From Erwinia sp. S63 (GTDB lineage Bacteria; Pseudomonadota; Gammaproteobacteria; Enterobacterales; Enterobacteriaceae): a DNA stretch of 64,000 nucleotides. Positions 61,378 to 64,000 of the stretch are shown piece after piece. The translations under genes and the position numbers were made by a program. The number at the start of each line of letters is the position of its first letter. Within the stretch, counting starts at the first letter, position 1. Under the pieces are notes generated by a model that saw only the letters and a program-made list of their open reading frames with translations, ran no database searches and was not told the DNA's origin. Where the stretch lies: contig NZ_JACVUP010000016.1 in NCBI RefSeq assembly GCF_016625195.1, forward strand, positions 1 to 64,000, read 5' to 3'.

Positions 61378-62382
61378 ATGATCGACTTTTCTATCATCTG
61401 GTTCGCCATCATCGTGTTTGGCACCCTGATGTATATCGTGATGGATGGCTTCGATTTGGGTATTGGGCTGTTGCTGCCGTTCAACAAAGATCCGATCGAG
61501 CGCGACATGATGGTCAACACTGTGGCGCCAGTGTGGGATGGTAATGAAACCTGGCTAGTGCTAGGGGGCGCAGCGCTGTATGGCGCATTCCCGCTGGCCT
61601 ATTCGGTGCTGCTGGATGCACTATCGATCCCGTTAACCGCGATGCTCATCGGTTTGATTTTTCGCGGCGTGGCGTTTGAGTTCCGCTTTAAAGCCACCGA
61701 AGAGCATCGTCCGTTTTGGGATAAATCGTTCATCGCCGGATCGCTGCTGGCGACCTTTAGTCAGGGCGTGGCCGTGGGCGCCATTCTTAATGGTTTCCCG
61801 GTATCTGGCCGTGAATATGCCGGTTCAGCAATGAGTTGGCTGGCGCCGTTCCCGCTGTTCTGCGGTATTGGCTTAGTGATCGCTTATGCGCTGCTGGGTT
61901 GTACCTGGCTGATTATGAAAACTGAACACGACCTGCACCGTAAAATGTCAGCGCTGGCCACACCGCTCACCCTGACGCTGCTGTTGGTGGTCGGCATTAT
62001 CAGTGTCTGGACGCCGCTCACCCACGCGGATATCGCGCAACGCTGGTTCTCGCGTCCCAACCTGTTCTGGTTCCTGCCGGTTCCGCTACTGGTGGTGCTG
62101 TGCTCGTGGGGGATTGTGCGCGCCATCAAGCGTGAGGCGCATTACTCACCGTTTCTATTGACGCTGGCGCTGATTTTCCTCGGTTTCTCCGGTCTGGGCA
62201 TCAGTATCTGGCCAAACATCGTACCGCCGTCAATCACCATCTGGCAGGCGGCGTCTCCGGCCAGCAGCCAGGCGTTTATGTTAGTGGGCGCTTTACTGAT
62301 TATCCCGGTAATTCTGGGTTACACCTTTTGGAGTTACTACGTGTTCCGCGGAAAAATCAAAGCCGATGAGGGGTACCATTGA
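61378..62382 (+). CDS. cioB: bd ubiquinol oxidase, subunit II
   Basis: 334 aa. Typical CydB/CioB: MIDFSIIWFAIIVFGTLMYIVMDGFDLGIGLLLPF, VAPVWDGNETWLVLGGAALYGAFPLAYSVLL, WPNIVPPSITIWQAASPASSQAFMLVG, then an end rich in aromatic residues (GYTFWSYYVFRG). It forms the heterodimer with subunit I. The DUF2474 gene starts two bases after its stop. Confidence 0.93.
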   Translation: MIDFSIIWFAIIVFGTLMYIVMDGFDLGIGLLLPFNKDPIERDMMVNTVAPVWDGNETWLVLGGAALYGAFPLAYSVLLDALSIPLTAMLIGLIFRGVAFEFRFKATEEHRPFWDKSFIAGSLLATFSQGVAVGAILNGFPVSGREYAGSAMSWLAPFPLFCGIGLVIAYALLGCTWLIMKTEHDLHRKMSALATPLTLTLLLVVGIISVWTPLTHADIAQRWFSRPNLFWFLPVPLLVVLCSWGIVRAIKREAHYSPFLLTLALIFLGFSGLGISIWPNIVPPSITIWQAASPASSQAFMLVGALLIIPVILGYTFWSYYVFRGKIKADEGYH

Positions 62383-62383
62383 T

Positions 62384-62548
62384 ATGCCAATCCAGGTCAG
62401 CAAGATTAAAGACAGGGCAATGCCGTCGCCATGGTGGAAGCGGGTGATGTGGCTGGTCATTATTTATGGCGCAAGCGTGCTGGCACTGGGGGTGGTGGCA
62501 TCACTGTTTCGTATGATGATGAACGCGGCAGGCATGCATACACACTGA
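62384..62548 (+). CDS. DUF2474 small membrane protein of bd oxidase
   Basis: 54 aa from ATG 62384 (GAGGGG upstream; an ATG 18 bases earlier overlaps subunit II and is less likely). PSPWWKRVMWLVIIYGASVLALGVVASLFRMMMN is the single-helix DUF2474 region. It occurs next to cyanide-insensitive bd oxidases, where it probably stabilises the complex in the way CydX does. Confidence 0.88.
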   Translation: MPIQVSKIKDRAMPSPWWKRVMWLVIIYGASVLALGVVASLFRMMMNAAGMHTH

Positions 62549-62803
62549 GTTTGCGGATTAACACGTTGCGCAACAGTGTGCACCCCGTTACAAAAATCGC
62601 GTGAAGGTCGCTGGTTATAGCGACCTTATTCACATTATCGCAGTGTGAAAATTGACCATAAACGTTAGTAACCTAAGCAATTAATGCTTTTCCCGCCTCG
62701 CTGCCTTTACTCTTCCTTACGTTAGTAATACGTTTTTGTTATATTTATGTGACTAATCGCGCATATTCATTACCTTCACACTTATCACTCGATCAAAAAA
62801 ATC
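62549..62803. other. Gap between the oxidase operon and the Rob-like gene
   Basis: 255 bases, AT-rich towards the right end. It holds the promoter of the Rob-like gene. No terminator or repeat could be confirmed. Confidence 0.4.
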
Positions 62804-63670
62804 ATGCTCAGCCTGAATCTTAAAAAACAGTACATCAACGATCTGGTGGACTGGATAGAGGCGAATCTGACCGACGAGCTTAATATCGATCTGATTACCC
62901 TGAAATCTGGTTACTCCAAGTGGCACATGCAGCGCATGTTCAAAGAGATGACCGGCCAAACGCTGGCGTCCTACACGCGTAAACGTCGACTGACCATGTC
63001 AGCGATGGCGCTGCGACTGACCAGCATGCCGCTCATCGATATCGCCGTGCGCTTTGGCTTTGATAATCAGCAGAATTTCACTCGGGTGTTCAAGAGCCAC
63101 TTCTCCATGACGCCGGGCGCCTATCGCCGCATTCCGGACATGCTGATGAAGGATTTCCACAGCCGTATCTCCACGCAGCGTTCATGGGTCAATGCGCGTC
63201 TGGCGGAGAAGCCGGAGCTGCAGTTGTGTGGCGAAGTGATTGAGTGGGAGTGCCGCTTTGGCGAATACATCGACCATCACAATCAGGTGGTAGCGCAGCA
63301 CACCCGCGATTTTGTTCGTTTTGCCGGTAAGCATGTCAGTCGTGGCTGGCTGGGATTCCAGTTCAGTCCGGGAGTGAATTCTGCCGATCAGCAGCACATT
63401 AGTCTGTTCCAGGCACTGGAAAGTCAGTATGCCGATGTGCTGCCGCGCAACGTGCAGAACTGGACCGGCGAGAGTGGTTTATATGCGGAAATTGACTGGC
63501 ACGGTACGCCGGAAGAGATCAACGCGTTTACCGCCGAGATTTACTACAACCACTTGCCTGCACTGGGTGTGGCGCGCCGGGCAGGTAAAGACCTGCTTAA
63601 GCTGGATTTGAAATACAGCACGCCCGATTTGCTGCAGGGCACTTTCTACATTCCGGTCTCCACCTGCTAA
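62804..63670 (+). CDS. AraC-family regulator, Rob/MarA-like
   Basis: 288 aa, the length of Rob (289). The N-terminal AraC double HTH: IEANLTDELNIDLITLKSGYSKWHMQRMFKEMTGQTLASYTRKRRLTMSAMALRLTSMPLIDIAVRFGFDNQQNFTRVFKSHFSMTPGAYRR, very close to Rob. The rest (about 120-288) is a GyrI-like ligand-binding fold. Rob-type proteins activate stress and efflux genes. It might act on distant targets; nothing links it directly to the oxidase operon. Confidence 0.9.
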   Translation: MLSLNLKKQYINDLVDWIEANLTDELNIDLITLKSGYSKWHMQRMFKEMTGQTLASYTRKRRLTMSAMALRLTSMPLIDIAVRFGFDNQQNFTRVFKSHFSMTPGAYRRIPDMLMKDFHSRISTQRSWVNARLAEKPELQLCGEVIEWECRFGEYIDHHNQVVAQHTRDFVRFAGKHVSRGWLGFQFSPGVNSADQQHISLFQALESQYADVLPRNVQNWTGESGLYAEIDWHGTPEEINAFTAEIYYNHLPALGVARRAGKDLLKLDLKYSTPDLLQGTFYIPVSTC

Positions 63671-63676
63671 TGCATA

Positions 63677-63714
63677 AATCGTGCGGTTATCTGTGACTAA
63701 CCGCACGATTTTAT
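63677..63714. terminator. Bidirectional intrinsic terminator after the Rob-like gene
   Basis: AATCGTGCGGTTA (63677-63689) and TAACCGCACGATT (63698-63710), 8-base loop, followed by TTTTATAAAA. Thirteen perfect pairs. Confidence 0.88.
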
Positions 63715-63854
63715 AAAATATTCGCCGTAACTGGCGTAAAATCCTTCATTGAAACCTGATTGGCCGCGTAAAACACCAGCCGCCACACATCAGGCTGGAT
63801 AATCACCTGCATTCCTGGTCCGCTCTGGACCGTCAAAGTGAAAAAGAAAAAATT

Positions 63855-64000
63855 ATGCGACTTTTACCGTTGTTCCTCATGACAGCGCTTGTGGCGTTTT
63901 CCTCGCTGGCAAGTGCACAGATGGCTGAGCCTTTCTCTCCGCCGGGCGGCCTGCATCCTCATCAGACTCACTGCCAGCAGCATGAAATTGTGGGTGATAA
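63855..64000 (+). CDS. Secreted protein, start only (truncated by window end)
   Basis: At least 48 residues from ATG 63855, open to the window end. MRLLPLFLMTALVAFSSLASA is a signal peptide with cleavage near ASA-QM; the mature part begins QMAEPFSPPGGLHPHQTHCQQHEIVGD. I do not recognise it. The Pro/His-rich start could be a metal-binding or small periplasmic protein. A purine-rich run (AAAAAGAAAAAA) lies before the start. Confidence 0.6.
   Translation, partial: MRLLPLFLMTALVAFSSLASAQMAEPFSPPGGLHPHQTHCQQHEIVGD

Overview
The window looks like Enterobacterales DNA, most likely Erwiniaceae and Pantoea-like. The close relatives I recognise are enterobacterial (TreF, QorB with its HxlR regulator, YghX, a Rob-like regulator, a YhfL-like lipoprotein, a CspA/YmcF pair, an MR/P-type fimbrial operon). 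Most of the sequence is GC-rich with typical enterobacterial codon use. The left end is strongly AT-rich and clearly foreign. The genus is an inference; there is no rRNA or core marker here. No tRNA, rRNA, intact insertion sequence or CRISPR array was seen.

Layout. (1) 1-4.9 kb: a horizontally acquired segment with a GajA-like OLD-family nuclease (5' end outside the window, beginning in a 9-bp tandem repeat) overlapping a UvrD-like helicase, i.e. a Gabija-type anti-phage pair. It is followed by a broken DUF3577 (STY4534-family) gene of an integrative conjugative element. (2) 4.9-6.2 kb: a type VI secretion cassette: DUF2778/Tlde1-like effector, small membrane protein (candidate immunity), Hcp. 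(3) 6.6-7.6 kb: a small lipoprotein and a cold-shock CspA/YmcF-like pair. (4) 7.6-10.3 kb: a three-domain flavo-iron-sulfur oxidoreductase with a glutathione transferase. (5) 10.5-15.3 kb: a beta-glucoside PTS operon (EIIB, EIIA, GH4 phospho-beta-glucosidase, EIIC) divergent from an RpiR-family regulator with two HTH domains; twin 15-bp palindromes lie between them. (6) 15.7-25.3 kb: an eight-gene chaperone-usher fimbrial operon, an MFS exporter, and a separate MrpH-like tip adhesin.

(7) 25.6-29.1 kb: tartrate/D-malate dehydrogenase, ACS-family permease and LysR regulator. (8) 29.1-33.2 kb: LacI regulator, Gfo/Idh/MocA dehydrogenase, SDR and a sugar-binding protein without its own ABC permease. 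(9) 33.5-40.4 kb: LysR regulator, flavin monooxygenase-like protein, two CMD/AhpD-like proteins and a complete polar amino-acid ABC transporter. (10) 40.6-46.2 kb: HxlR regulator, EmrA/EmrB-like efflux pair and a KAS-II (FabF) paralogue; then a MarR-like regulator and a SnoaL-like protein preceded by a perfect 29-bp palindrome. (11) 46.3-55.0 kb: mannonate dehydratase, a PAS-GGDEF cyclase, and a xenobiotic-type cluster (amidohydrolase, ABM-domain membrane protein, LysR, MFS_3 exporter, alpha/beta hydrolase). (12) 55.1-64 kb: cytoplasmic trehalase apparently starting at ATT, QorB with its HxlR regulator, YghX-like hydrolase, a cyanide-insensitive-type bd oxidase (CioAB plus DUF2474), a Rob-like AraC regulator and the start of a secreted protein.

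The region reads as an accessory block made of many small self-contained cassettes, each with its own regulator next to it. Several of those regulators face clear palindromes, so operator predictions are among the best-supported findings. The most system-like items are the Gabija-type pair on the conjugative-element remnant, the T6SS effector cassette, the efflux operon carrying a FabF paralogue, and the split fimbrial tip adhesin.
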